Below are positions 43,205 through 51,765 of a DNA stretch of 64,000 nt, one piece after another. This stretch comes from RUG760 sp045642205. GTDB taxonomy: Bacteria; Bacillota; Clostridia; Lachnospirales; Bianqueaceae. The translations under genes were made by a program, and so were the position numbers. The stretch lies in the NCBI GenBank assembly GCA_045642205.1, contig JAZUIK010000116.1, forward strand, positions 20,445-84,444. Reading direction: 5' to 3'. Below the pieces are notes generated by a model. That model was not told the origin of the DNA. It searched no databases and was given only the letters and a program-made list of their open reading frames with translations. Position 1 is the stretch's first letter; every line of letters starts with the position of its first letter.

Positions 43205-44497
43205 TTATTCCATTCCCTCAGGAGTTTCAGGCTCGGCAGGTGCTTCAACGACAGGGATAGGATTGGTCGTCGTCTGATCTACACTCGGAGCTTCTGCAGC
43301 ACTCGGTGCGGGCGTAGCAGGTGCTTCCGTGGCAGGAGCCATCGGAGGTACCGCATAACCCATGTTCTGAGGCTGCTGATACTGCGGATAGGAAGGTGCC
43401 TGGTAATTCGGCATACCGGGATTAGGCATATAGGGTGCCTGAGGCTGAGCCTGGGGCATTCCTCCCTGCGGATACATCGGATAGGGGGTAGCCATAGGCT
43501 GTACCTGCTGCGGTTGCTGAGGCTGATTGTACATATCGTAGGTGCCGTAGGGTTTCGGTGCCGTACCGGCAACAGGCTCGTATGGTACATAGTTAGGAGC
43601 GGCAGGATTCTGCAGGGCGTGAGTGAAGGGCTCCTCTGCGCTGCGCAGTTTGATATAAGTGATCGCAAGGAACAGACCATAGAAGAACTGGAAGATGGAA
43701 GTTGCCAGGGTGATATACTGCATTGCACCAGCCATCCCTCTGAGATATCGGCTCAAAGACAGCACACTGATGGCCGTAGTGATCAGGTTGATCAGGTTAC
43801 CTACAACAATAATAAAAGCGATCACGATAACAAAGACAGATGCCTTCTTTCTGACACGCTCATTGCGGCTCAGAGCCTTTGCTCCGGAATACAGACCATT
43901 CAGTTTTGCATAGTAAACAATCTCGAAAACAAGGACAGCAATAATGATCACAAAGATACCAATGACCAATCCGGTAGCAGCACCCCGCATCTCCAGATAT
44001 TCATCCAGCATACCGCTTCCTGCGATGGAGGGGATCATGATGATAATGACAAGAAGGGCACTGAGACACAGTCCTACCAGAGCAAGGATCGCAAAGACCT
44101 GAAGGATCGTCAGACCGGCAGTTCCCTTGACAGGAGTTTTCTTGCGAGCTCCGGTATAGGTAAGCCAAAGGCCAAGACACATTACCATGGAAGGGATCAT
44201 GGAAATGACACTGGTAACCTTGATAAAAGGCATCACCTGATCCAGGACTTCATAGACCTCGCCAAAATTCGGATATACTCCTACTGCATTGCTGGCTTGG
44301 GCGATCATATTGATTACACTGTTTATAACCATGTCACTACCGAAAAGGACCGTCGCCAGAGACAGCACTACCATCAGAGTATTGGAAATTACAGCCATCA
44401 GGAAAATGGCTGAACCCAGGGATTTTTTGATCGCCTGTCCCTGCGGTGTTTCTCCCGCCATGGGAGCCGGTGCAGGTGCGTAATAAGGATAAGACAT
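43205..44497 (-). CDS. Multi-span membrane protein with a proline/glutamine-rich tail
   Basis: A 430-residue protein. A short PYYAPAPAP N-terminus is followed by five or six membrane spans (about 28-52, 88-112, 130-155, 175-198, 222-245, 265-290). A tail of about 140 residues rich in P, Q, Y, M and A follows, then a run with APATPAPSAAEAP. The tail composition suggests a disordered cytoplasmic region. I do not recognise a functional family. AGGAGG precedes the ATG. Confidence 0.65.
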   Translation of the reverse strand: MSYPYYAPAPAPMAGETPQGQAIKKSLGSAIFLMAVISNTLMVVLSLATVLFGSDMVINSVINMIAQASNAVGVYPNFGEVYEVLDQVMPFIKVTSVISMIPSMVMCLGLWLTYTGARKKTPVKGTAGLTILQVFAILALVGLCLSALLVIIIMIPSIAGSGMLDEYLEMRGAATGLVIGIFVIIIAVLVFEIVYYAKLNGLYSGAKALSRNERVRKKASVFVIVIAFIIVVGNLINLITTAISVLSLSRYLRGMAGAMQYITLATSIFQFFYGLFLAITYIKLRSAEEPFTHALQNPAAPNYVPYEPVAGTAPKPYGTYDMYNQPQQPQQVQPMATPYPMYPQGGMPQAQPQAPYMPNPGMPNYQAPSYPQYQQPQNMGYAVPPMAPATEAPATPAPSAAEAPSVDQTTTNPIPVVEAPAEPETPEGME

Positions 44498-44627
44498 TGT
44501 CTGATTCCTCCTTAACCATATATAGCTTGATTCGTTTCAGTTTACCCCAGTGAAGCACGAATTTCAATACCTGAAACTCTCGTCCCTCAAAAACCATATC
44601 TGTGTCCCGGAAATACAAAATGCTCTA

Positions 44628-44656
44628 TTCCCATCTAATACACTTCCCGCTATAAT
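44628..44656 (+). promoter_or_regulatory. Promoter of the Eis-like gene
   Basis: TTCCCA and TATAAT with a 17 bp spacer; the -10 is 36 bp upstream of the ATG at 44693. Confidence 0.55.
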
Positions 44657-44692
44657 GGATTCCACATCATCAACCATTCTGTGAGGTTATAT

Positions 44693-45886
44693 ATGAGCAA
44701 GCATTATGTTCGTAAAGCTGTATCTCCCGAAGATCAGCTGGCATTTCAGCAGATGATGGCAGTTGCCTTCGTCTATTCCATGAACTCAGAAGAATTCAAA
44801 CCCGCAACCGAAGAGGATCGATCCCGCAACCTGTCTGAAACCTGGGTCAGCGGAGCAATCAAGGATGACGGTACTCCTCTGGATCCCACTTCCGGCTATG
44901 TCGCACACAATTTCAACTGCTGGTTTGACGGACAGAGGGTTCCCACCACCGGTATCGGCGGTGTCGCTTCTTTCCCCGAAGGCCGCAGCGGCGGTGGTAT
45001 CCGTTCCATCTTTGAAACGCAGCTGCCCGATTCCTATGAAAAGGGATTTGTTTTATCCATTCTCTTCCCCTTCTCTCATGTCTTCTACCGCAAGTTCGGC
45101 TATGAGCTGATCCAGCGTACCAAGTATTATGAGGTCCCTGTTCTTTCTCTGAAACGCTTTGTTACCGACCGCCCCGTTAAGCTGGTCAAGGATGCTTCGG
45201 AACTTCAGAAGATCCACGATGCCTTCGGTTCCCGCATGTCTTTGACCATTTCCCGTAAAGAAGGACAGTGGCATTTTGTCAGCAAGGACCCCATCAAGGC
45301 CGTCAACTACACCTACAAGATCGGCGATGAAGCTTTCGTTACCTTCACCAAGAAAGAAGTACCCGGTGCTAACAGCTATACCATCCAGGTCCGAGATCTT
45401 GCGTATTCCACCATGGAGGGTCTGAAATCCATCTTCGGCTTCTTCTACGGTCTGCGTGCTCAGTATGATAAAGTTGCCTTTGCGCTTCCGGACTCCGTTC
45501 CCATGATGGATCTGCTGCCCGAGTGCTATGAGGTAGGCTGCCACACCGGTGCCCATGGTATGGCCCGTATCGTCAATGTAGAAAAAGCACTCACCATCAA
45601 ACACTTTGAAGGATCCGGCTCCTTCACTGTAAAAGTCATTGACGAGCAGATCCCTGAGAACAACAGTACCTTTACCGTCACCTATGGACCTGATGGCAAC
45701 ACTGTCACAAAGACTCCCGATGCGGCCATTGATCTTACCGTTACCATTCAGCGTCTGACACAGCTCGTACTGGGTGCTCTGACTATCGATCAGGCCCTTT
45801 GGCTGGACGGAACGGACTGCGCCTGCCCAGAAAAGCTTCGCAGCCTCTTCCCCCTGAAAGACTTCTTCTTCAACGATCCCTTTTAA
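44693..45886 (+). CDS. Eis-like GNAT N-acetyltransferase
   Basis: A 397-residue protein with the three-part Eis layout: a GNAT domain with the acetyl-CoA loop (GGVASFPEGRSGGGIRSIF near 90-108), a second GNAT-like half, and an SCP2-like C-terminal domain. The final residues are DFFFNDPF, so the chain ends in Phe as in Mycobacterium Eis, whose terminal carboxylate acts as the base. Eis proteins acetylate amines in aminoglycosides, peptides or polyamines. GAGGT precedes the ATG; a GTG 12 nt upstream is rejected. Confidence 0.85.
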   Translation: MSKHYVRKAVSPEDQLAFQQMMAVAFVYSMNSEEFKPATEEDRSRNLSETWVSGAIKDDGTPLDPTSGYVAHNFNCWFDGQRVPTTGIGGVASFPEGRSGGGIRSIFETQLPDSYEKGFVLSILFPFSHVFYRKFGYELIQRTKYYEVPVLSLKRFVTDRPVKLVKDASELQKIHDAFGSRMSLTISRKEGQWHFVSKDPIKAVNYTYKIGDEAFVTFTKKEVPGANSYTIQVRDLAYSTMEGLKSIFGFFYGLRAQYDKVAFALPDSVPMMDLLPECYEVGCHTGAHGMARIVNVEKALTIKHFEGSGSFTVKVIDEQIPENNSTFTVTYGPDGNTVTKTPDAAIDLTVTIQRLTQLVLGALTIDQALWLDGTDCACPEKLRSLFPLKDFFFNDPF

Positions 45887-45982
45887 GGGATCGTTTCGAT
45901 CCTATTCTAAGGGGATCGTTACATAGCAATACCCCGCATGACAGAGAATCCTTTTCTCTTCAGCGGGGTATTTTTGATTCAT
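45882..45982 (+). terminator. Terminator region after the Eis-like gene
   Basis: A small GGATCG/CGATCC hairpin overlaps the stop. A stronger one follows: ATACCCCGC/GCGGGGTAT (about 45940-45971) with an inner AGAGAA/TTCTCT stem and a TTTTTG run. Confidence 0.75.
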
Positions 45983-45990
45983 TCATGCAG

Positions 45991-46063
45991 GCTCCAAAGG
46001 CTTCTTTGTGAAACAATCCGCAGCCCAACCGCGCGAGGACGTTGAATAAAGATCCTTTGGAGC
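45991..46063 (-). terminator. Terminator hairpin carrying nested motif A (copy 1)
   Basis: Outer stem GCTCCAAAGG/CCTTTGGAGC. Read leftward, downstream of the lipase gene, the interior contains TTCAACGTCCTCG, a variable 10 nt linker, then CTGCGGATTGTTTC. The same two blocks recur at 51006-51091 and 61131-61225 in the same transcript sense. There is no long T-run leftward, so it may be a processing site rather than a terminator. Confidence 0.65.
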
Positions 46064-46070
46064 TTTCTGC

Positions 46071-47195
46071 TTATGATAACTCCTTCTCTCTCAGATCTCG
46101 GATCATTTCCGCCATTTCAAGATAGAATGGTTTGATCTTGACCCGTTTGGCCATGCCTCCCTGGAAATACATGTGATCTCCCCTCTTTGTGGGCATCACC
46201 TGCCATATTCCGGGCTTTATATCTTCCACCCTGGTAAACTCCCTGCTGGGAGCTCCCATGGGTGCTTTTGCAGAGATCTCATTGACCAGACCGTCATTAG
46301 TCTGCCATGCCTTATCGATCTCTCTTCCGGTAGCTGTATGTCCTGTATAGTGACTCATTAAGATAGCACTTCTCATGAACATACTTTCCGTTATGGCAGG
46401 GATCGGCTTTACAGAGCCGTCCTGTTGGATCTCACTGCTGGAAGTAGGATAGGCAAAGTAATATATATTGTCAGAGGTTTTGATTCCGTCATTGATCTGT
46501 TTTGCTCTGTCGATATGCATATCATAGGCTGCATAGTCCGAGGCAATCCTTCCATCAACCTTTGGTTTCGTTCCCTTTGAGACCATCCCGCCCATTTTCA
46601 GATATTCCTCAGGAATCTCAATCTTTTCTATTTCAAAATCAGGATCCTCATACATATCGTAGGCTGTGGTTCCATTCGTTGGTGCAGACAAAGTGATGAT
46701 GGAAAAGATCTTTTCTTTGTCGCCGCCTTTGAAAAACGGAGAAAGATCCTCTTCCTCTGTGGCCCGGATCTCTTCTTCCACTCCATGGATCAGGATCTGG
46801 GAAAACAGCCTGATCGTTGCTCCTCCGAAAGAATGTCCGATCAAAGCGATCTTCGAATGTTCAAAATCTTGTATCAACGGTCTTTCAGAAAAATCTTTTC
46901 CGAATCGTTCGTGATGACAGCGTTCACTGTGTTCCTTTCCATAATCCACCCTGGTTCCTGTCAGCTGTGCATATAATTCACAGGCCCTATCCCAGGCTGA
47001 TCCCGTTGGAGCAACCGATGCAGCATAACTATCATATCCCTGCTTTCTGAGATAGTGGATCACACTACCTCCTGACAATCCCCAGTACGGGAAAATTCGG
47101 TTGATCCGGTCATAGCTGCCCCAACCGGACAGACCATGGACAAAAACAAACTTCAGATCGGTTTTTCTTTTTTCTTTGAACAACTTAAAAGGCAT
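46071..47195 (-). CDS. Family I.5-type triacylglycerol lipase, no signal peptide
   Basis: A 374-residue lipase resembling staphylococcal and Geobacillus lipases. VFVHGLSGWG near 17-26 is the oxyanion region. DRACELYAQLTGTRVDYG near 69-86 and HHERFG near 93-98 match the zinc-site region. The nucleophile is GHSFGGATIRLF near 118-129, the acid is NDGLVNEISA and the His is GDHMYFQG. The known relatives are secreted, but this protein starts directly with a lysine-rich segment and has no signal peptide, so it appears cytoplasmic. It is the last gene of a leftward esterase string. Confidence 0.85.
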   Translation of the reverse strand: MPFKLFKEKRKTDLKFVFVHGLSGWGSYDRINRIFPYWGLSGGSVIHYLRKQGYDSYAASVAPTGSAWDRACELYAQLTGTRVDYGKEHSERCHHERFGKDFSERPLIQDFEHSKIALIGHSFGGATIRLFSQILIHGVEEEIRATEEEDLSPFFKGGDKEKIFSIITLSAPTNGTTAYDMYEDPDFEIEKIEIPEEYLKMGGMVSKGTKPKVDGRIASDYAAYDMHIDRAKQINDGIKTSDNIYYFAYPTSSSEIQQDGSVKPIPAITESMFMRSAILMSHYTGHTATGREIDKAWQTNDGLVNEISAKAPMGAPSREFTRVEDIKPGIWQVMPTKRGDHMYFQGGMAKRVKIKPFYLEMAEMIRDLREKELS

Positions 47196-47229
47196 ACGGA
47201 CTCCTGAACTTCTAACTAAACGACTCCTC

Positions 47230-47610
47230 TTATCCCCAGATTCCCTGGTATAACAGGATCACGGCGATCACGATGCAGATCACACCTGCAAAACGATTGA
47301 CACCGATCCCAAAACTTGTGGGGCTTCCCCCCTCAACAGTCATTAAATGCTGCAATTCCCAGAATTTTTCCGGTTTCCAGATCATAAACAGACCAATTAC
47401 CGCCATAACGGCTGCCGCAATCACCATTGTAATCTGGTATGAATGAGCACTTCTTTCCATATCCTCAACGATTTCCTTTGGGATTCCCGCCTCCAGGAGA
47501 TCTTCAGACGAAACCGACGTCACATTGACCTGCTGATTTCGATCTACTACAAAGATCAATCCACCAATAATAGCGACAAAAAATACCGCTGCAATGATCA
47601 TCCTTTTCAT
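47230..47610 (-). CDS. Small two-span membrane protein (DUF6199-like)
   Basis: A 126-residue protein with membrane spans at about 3-20, 53-72 and 104-124. The segment MIWKPEKFWELQHLM followed by GVNRFAGVICIVIAV resembles DUF6199-type proteins (P...W......R..G pattern). The start at 47610 has AAAGGAGG upstream; the longer frame does not. It lies between the double GNAT and lipase genes. Function unknown. Confidence 0.7.
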   Translation of the reverse strand: MKRMIIAAVFFVAIIGGLIFVVDRNQQVNVTSVSSEDLLEAGIPKEIVEDMERSAHSYQITMVIAAAVMAVIGLFMIWKPEKFWELQHLMTVEGGSPTSFGIGVNRFAGVICIVIAVILLYQGIWG

Positions 47611-47693
47611 AGATACTTCCTCCTTTTTGTATGAAAAAAGTATATCTATTTTCACTTCGGGAATACATCGTGAAACCGGTGAGTTATGTATAC

Positions 47694-48746
47694 TTATTTT
47701 TCGATCTCCTTCTCCATATCACTCCAGTTGCGAACGATCCTGAATCCTGCTCCCAGATAGATATTGGCGGCAGGATTGGTGGTGCCTGTGAAGAGTGTCA
47801 TGAAGGCTGCTCCGTTTTCTTTCTGCCCGCGGCATAAGGAATGGAACAGTGCGGTTCCCAGACCATGCTTGCGATAAGCACTATGGACTCCGATACCCGC
47901 AAAATAACCACGACCGCTTTCCTGTACATGGATCGGCCCTGTGAAACCAACCACTCTGCCGGGACATGTTCCAAGCCGGGATGTATCGATCTGATCTTTG
48001 TTTTCTTCTCCTGCATCGATGGCGATGATCAACGGATCTCCTCCGTCTTCTCTGGCAGCATTACCAAGAAGTTCCCTTTTCCAATCTTCGGAACCAAGAT
48101 CCTCTACCAAGCCTTCCAGATCAAAGTTTACTGCCGGATCATAGTATCCGATAGCCAATCCCTTTTCCTTCAGTATCTCCAACCGCTCTTGCATGGAAGC
48201 CGGAAAACTATACTCCTTCAAGGGTAAGTAGAAAGAATTCTGGAACACTCTATCCGTGTAGCCTTGCTGCTTGAAAAAGTGATATGCACCGGAGGAAGTA
48301 TCCACTCCCGGGGCATTGGGATGATCATGTCCATCCGTACCCGGTATGATCCATGTCAGGTTGACAGGATTGAAAAAGATCATCTGGATCTTCTTTAAGG
48401 GCATTCCGTCTTTTTCTCCCAGACAGATCAGCGCTCCTTCCAGTTCCTTCAAAAGAGCCGCTGCGATTCCTTCATGCCGTCTATCCGGATCTACCGCCAC
48501 AAAGGTGACATAGCCGATCTCTTTTCCCTTCACCAATGTTCCGAAGGCAAACCCCGTCAGCTTATCTTCCTTCTCCTCATCAAAAGCTCCCAGCTGGACC
48601 TTATGGCAGGAAGGATCTTCTCCGAAAAACAGTTCTTCAAACGCATTTTCATGCAGTTTACGGTAGAGTGTCTCTCCCTCAGCCAGTTCGTTAAATAATT
48701 GGGCTGCCATAAAGCTCTGGTTCTTTTTCAGTACATCGATACGCAT
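47694..48746 (-). CDS. Protein with two tandem GNAT acetyltransferase domains
   Basis: A 350-residue protein. The first GNAT half (about 1-175) has VTFVAVDPDRRHEGIAAALL, the acetyl-CoA P-loop. The second (about 185-350) has AGIGVHSAYRKHGLGTALFH and the closing NPAANIYLGAGF. Both halves keep the R/Q-x-x-G-x-G/A core. Acceptor unknown. Its place between SGNH esterase and lipase genes suggests work on acyl groups of the same molecule. The start at 48746 is 8 nt after AAGGAGG, 17 bp after the SGNH stop. Confidence 0.85.
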   Translation of the reverse strand: MRIDVLKKNQSFMAAQLFNELAEGETLYRKLHENAFEELFFGEDPSCHKVQLGAFDEEKEDKLTGFAFGTLVKGKEIGYVTFVAVDPDRRHEGIAAALLKELEGALICLGEKDGMPLKKIQMIFFNPVNLTWIIPGTDGHDHPNAPGVDTSSGAYHFFKQQGYTDRVFQNSFYLPLKEYSFPASMQERLEILKEKGLAIGYYDPAVNFDLEGLVEDLGSEDWKRELLGNAAREDGGDPLIIAIDAGEENKDQIDTSRLGTCPGRVVGFTGPIHVQESGRGYFAGIGVHSAYRKHGLGTALFHSLCRGQKENGAAFMTLFTGTTNPAANIYLGAGFRIVRNWSDMEKEIEK

Positions 48747-48763
48747 CACGATGTCCTCCTTCT

Positions 48764-49417
48764 TTACAGTCTTTCCAGAAAACCTTTCAGAAGATGACAA
48801 AGGACCTTATGCCCTTCATCGTTGGGGTGAAGCCCATCTGCAAAGTACAGATGGTTGATCTCCTCGATCTCCGGCTGAAGACCACTCTCCTTAAACAGAT
48901 CCAGAACAGGCAGAGAGTAATACTCTGCTACTTCCCGAATAATGTCTACATATCCTTTCAGATCGCAGCTGCGGCGAACTCCCAGTTCATTATAGGTGTC
49001 ATCCGTGTCTCCTGTTCTGTGAAGGGGTGTCATTACCATGATCTTACCACTGGGATAACGGCGCAGGAGTTTCTGACAAAGAACATGCATGGATCCGTAG
49101 AAGGAGTGGGTATCTCGATCTGTAAATTTTCCAAGAGTGGCATCGCCATGGCCGAAATCATTCGTTCCTCCAAACACAACGATCACATCTGCATCCGGAA
49201 TCATTTCCTCCACACGGGATGCAAAGTATCCGGGATAGTTATCTTTGGACTTATCTCTGTTCGGAGCGATCCTGGTGCCGCCAATACCATAGCCATAGAC
49301 CTTTGCTCCGGTCTCCTGTCCAAGCAATGACCAAAATGTATATTCCTCGCCGCTGGTACATGCACCCTCGGTGATGCTGTCACCTAAAAATGCGATCTTT
49401 AAATCTCTCAGTTCCAT
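48764..49417 (-). CDS. SGNH/GDSL esterase
   Basis: A 217-residue hydrolase. Block I is IAFLGDSITEGA near 8-19 (catalytic Ser), block II Gly is in GIGGTRI, block III is FGGTNDFG near 77-84, and block V is DGLHPNDEGH near 195-204 (catalytic Asp and His). No signal peptide. It probably removes acetyl or acyl esters from sugars or small molecules. AGGAGA precedes the ATG at 49417. The gene upstream encodes another SGNH domain. Confidence 0.9.
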   Translation of the reverse strand: MELRDLKIAFLGDSITEGACTSGEEYTFWSLLGQETGAKVYGYGIGGTRIAPNRDKSKDNYPGYFASRVEEMIPDADVIVVFGGTNDFGHGDATLGKFTDRDTHSFYGSMHVLCQKLLRRYPSGKIMVMTPLHRTGDTDDTYNELGVRRSCDLKGYVDIIREVAEYYSLPVLDLFKESGLQPEIEEINHLYFADGLHPNDEGHKVLCHLLKGFLERL

Positions 49418-49437
49418 GTTCTCTCCTCTAAAAAACT

Positions 49438-50880
49438 TTATACGGATTCCTTCTCTTTGATCTGCCTTTCCATTTCCGGACACCACCATGTCATATAACC
49501 TGCCTTGGTGGGATGGATCGGATCGGCCATATAGAGGGCTCTCTCTTCATCGGTAATATCATTAAACGTATCACTGTTCCAAAGGTCCAGCACTCCGATG
49601 TGCCACTTGTCTGCGAGCTTATACAGTCTCTTCACCATAGCTGCATACGCTTCACTGTCATAGCGGCTTCCGGTATAGAAATACACAGGACACATCCAGT
49701 GTTTCTTTGCATACGCGATAATATATTCCATGGCACCCGTGATGGTCGAAGTGTCGTAATCTTCCGGAGAAATCGACTCCCGGTCCATGCTTTCCACTTT
49801 TTCAGGACGGATCTCACCTAAAGGCAGATTCTGTGTTGCATCGTTCGTGGAAAGCTGACAGATCATAAGGTCGTAAGGAAGAGTAGTGTCTACATTCGCT
49901 TTCAATCGACTGACATAAGAAGTCGCATCCTTATCCACCAAAGTCGTACCACTGACTGCTTCTTTGGTAATGTGACAACCGAACCTCTGCTTGAAATACT
50001 CCGGAATCCCATCCTTCAAGGAGGCCGCGCCTTCAGTTACAGAGGATCCGAGAAACAGTACATTTTTATCTTTCAGAAATGATACTTCTCCATCGTCCTG
50101 CATTGGCCGCAAATTTTGAGAATCATACTTGGGCTGATTACCCGCATGACGCTTTATGACCAGTGAATACAGATTTCCCCAGATCCATCTTGCAAGCTTC
50201 ATTTCATCCCCCTCTTCCATGAACGCATGCTGACTTCCTTCAGCAATATTCAGATTTGCGCCAAACTTATCCACAAAACATCGAATAGATCCTTCCGGCT
50301 GCAGATTATCTTCTGAAGCATACATAATACTGGTTTCATAGGGCCAGGTTGTGATCGGATGGGAAAGGATATACTGATAATAGTCCCATCGCAATGTATC
50401 GATGGGTGTTTCGATCTCCTTCTCCTTTTCCAACTGTTCCTTTGTCACACCAGACCAGAGCATCATATGCTCCACCAGCCATTTCATATCGACAATAGGG
50501 GAAAGGAAAAGACACTGTTCAAAGGTTCGCTCTTTCGGATGCTCTTCGTTTCCAAATGCCTGCAGGGCAAAGTAGGCTCCCAGACTGCAGGCGTATAGAC
50601 TCACACTTTTCCAGTTCGTGAATGCGTACTCTGAAACCGTCCCAAGATCCTTCTTTCCATTCCACACATCGCAGCGGATCTCCTTGTTCTCAGCCCTCTC
50701 TCCATGCTCAGGAAGATCAAAGCTCAAGGTCTGCCATCCATTCTTCTCCGCAATCTCTGCAAAACTTTCCGCATGCTCCTTGCGGCTCATCTTTCCATGC
50801 ACATACAAAAACACCCTATCCGAGGCCTTGCCCCAGACAATTGCCGGAATATCGCCGATCATGATCTTATTCTTTTCCAT
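49438..50880 (-). CDS. Fusion of an alpha/beta hydrolase and an SGNH esterase
   Basis: A 480-residue two-enzyme protein. About 1-245 form an alpha/beta hydrolase: nucleophile in YACSLGAY near 106-113, late His in GSQHAFMEEGDEM near 236. About 265-480 form an SGNH hydrolase: block I VLFLGSSVTEGAA near 289, where GDS is GSS with the Ser kept, block III LSTNDAT, and block V DPIHPTKAG. Two different esterase folds in one chain suggest stepwise removal of two acyl groups from one substrate. No signal peptide. AGGAGA precedes the ATG. First gene of the esterase operon. Confidence 0.85.
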   Translation of the reverse strand: MEKNKIMIGDIPAIVWGKASDRVFLYVHGKMSRKEHAESFAEIAEKNGWQTLSFDLPEHGERAENKEIRCDVWNGKKDLGTVSEYAFTNWKSVSLYACSLGAYFALQAFGNEEHPKERTFEQCLFLSPIVDMKWLVEHMMLWSGVTKEQLEKEKEIETPIDTLRWDYYQYILSHPITTWPYETSIMYASEDNLQPEGSIRCFVDKFGANLNIAEGSQHAFMEEGDEMKLARWIWGNLYSLVIKRHAGNQPKYDSQNLRPMQDDGEVSFLKDKNVLFLGSSVTEGAASLKDGIPEYFKQRFGCHITKEAVSGTTLVDKDATSYVSRLKANVDTTLPYDLMICQLSTNDATQNLPLGEIRPEKVESMDRESISPEDYDTSTITGAMEYIIAYAKKHWMCPVYFYTGSRYDSEAYAAMVKRLYKLADKWHIGVLDLWNSDTFNDITDEERALYMADPIHPTKAGYMTWWCPEMERQIKEKESV

Positions 50881-50930
50881 ACATTCTTCTCCTGCAGTAA
50901 ATCACAATACACAATGTAAGACATGTAAAA

Positions 50931-50959
50931 TTTATATCACCTTTTGCCCATATACTCAA
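50931..50959 (-). promoter_or_regulatory. Promoter of the esterase operon
   Basis: TTGAGT and TATAAA with a 17 bp spacer, read leftward, about 50 bp upstream of the fusion-gene ATG. Confidence 0.6.
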
Positions 50960-51005
50960 TAGAATATATCTCCTCAGATCACTGGTCACTTTCCCCTTTT
51001 CAATA

Positions 51006-51091
51006 AAGAAGCCCGAATGGACTCCTTTGAGAAAAATCCGCAGACGTAACACGTCGAGGACGTTCGAAAAGGACCCATTCGGGCTCTTCTT
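51006..51091 (-). terminator. Terminator hairpin carrying nested motif A (copy 2), after upp
   Basis: The outer stem AAGAA-GCCCGAATGG/CCATTCGGGC has a 2 nt bulge before TTCTT. Leftward interior: CGAACGTCCTCG, an 11 nt ACGT-type hairpin, then CTGCGGATTTTTC. It begins 18 bp past the upp stop. Confidence 0.75.
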
Positions 51092-51108
51092 ATCTTTGAA
51101 TTATCAAA

Positions 51109-51756
51109 TTACTTGGTACCGAAAATACGATCTCCTGCATCACCAAGACCGGGGCAGATGTACGCATTTTCATTCAGCTGACGATCCAGATGTCCAACAT
51201 AGATCTGTACATCGGGATGAGCTTCAGCCAGCTTCTCCAGACCTTCAGGAGCACCGATGATGCACATGAACTTGATGTTCTTTCCGCCGTATTCCTTGAT
51301 ACGGGTGATGGCATCGATGGCACTTCCACCGGTAGCCAGCATAGGATCGGTAACAACGATCAGACGCTCGCTGATGGGGTTGGGCAGCTTGCAGTAGTAC
51401 TCGTGAGGAATATGAGTCTCCTCATCGCGGTACATACCGATGTGTCCGACCTTTGCGGTGGGAACCAGGGTAAGAAGACCGGGGACCATTCCCAGACCTG
51501 CTCTCAGGATGGGAACGATAGCCAGCTTACGGCCTGCGATCATGGTGGTCATGCAAGTCTCGATAGGAGTCTCGATCTCGACTTCCTCGGTGGGAAGATC
51601 AGCCAGAGCTTCATATCCCTCCAGAGTAGCGACTTCTTCGACCAGTTTACGGAACTCGTTGGTTCCGGTTGCCTTATCTCTCATAAGAGAGATCTTATGC
51701 TGGATCAGCGGATGATCGAAAATAAATACGTTCTCGTAATCTTTGTAGCCAACCAT
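51109..51756 (-). CDS. upp: Uracil phosphoribosyltransferase
   Basis: A 215-residue salvage enzyme making UMP from uracil and PRPP. The PRPP loop VVTDPMLATGGSAIDAI near 131-147, the LRAGLGM segment near 85 and the uracil-binding C-terminus YICPGLGDAGDRIFGTK are all present. Normal length. Encoded 9 bp after the uracil permease gene. Confidence 0.97.
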   Translation of the reverse strand: MVGYKDYENVFIFDHPLIQHKISLMRDKATGTNEFRKLVEEVATLEGYEALADLPTEEVEIETPIETCMTTMIAGRKLAIVPILRAGLGMVPGLLTLVPTAKVGHIGMYRDEETHIPHEYYCKLPNPISERLIVVTDPMLATGGSAIDAITRIKEYGGKNIKFMCIIGAPEGLEKLAEAHPDVQIYVGHLDRQLNENAYICPGLGDAGDRIFGTK

Positions 51757-51765
51757 GATATCACC

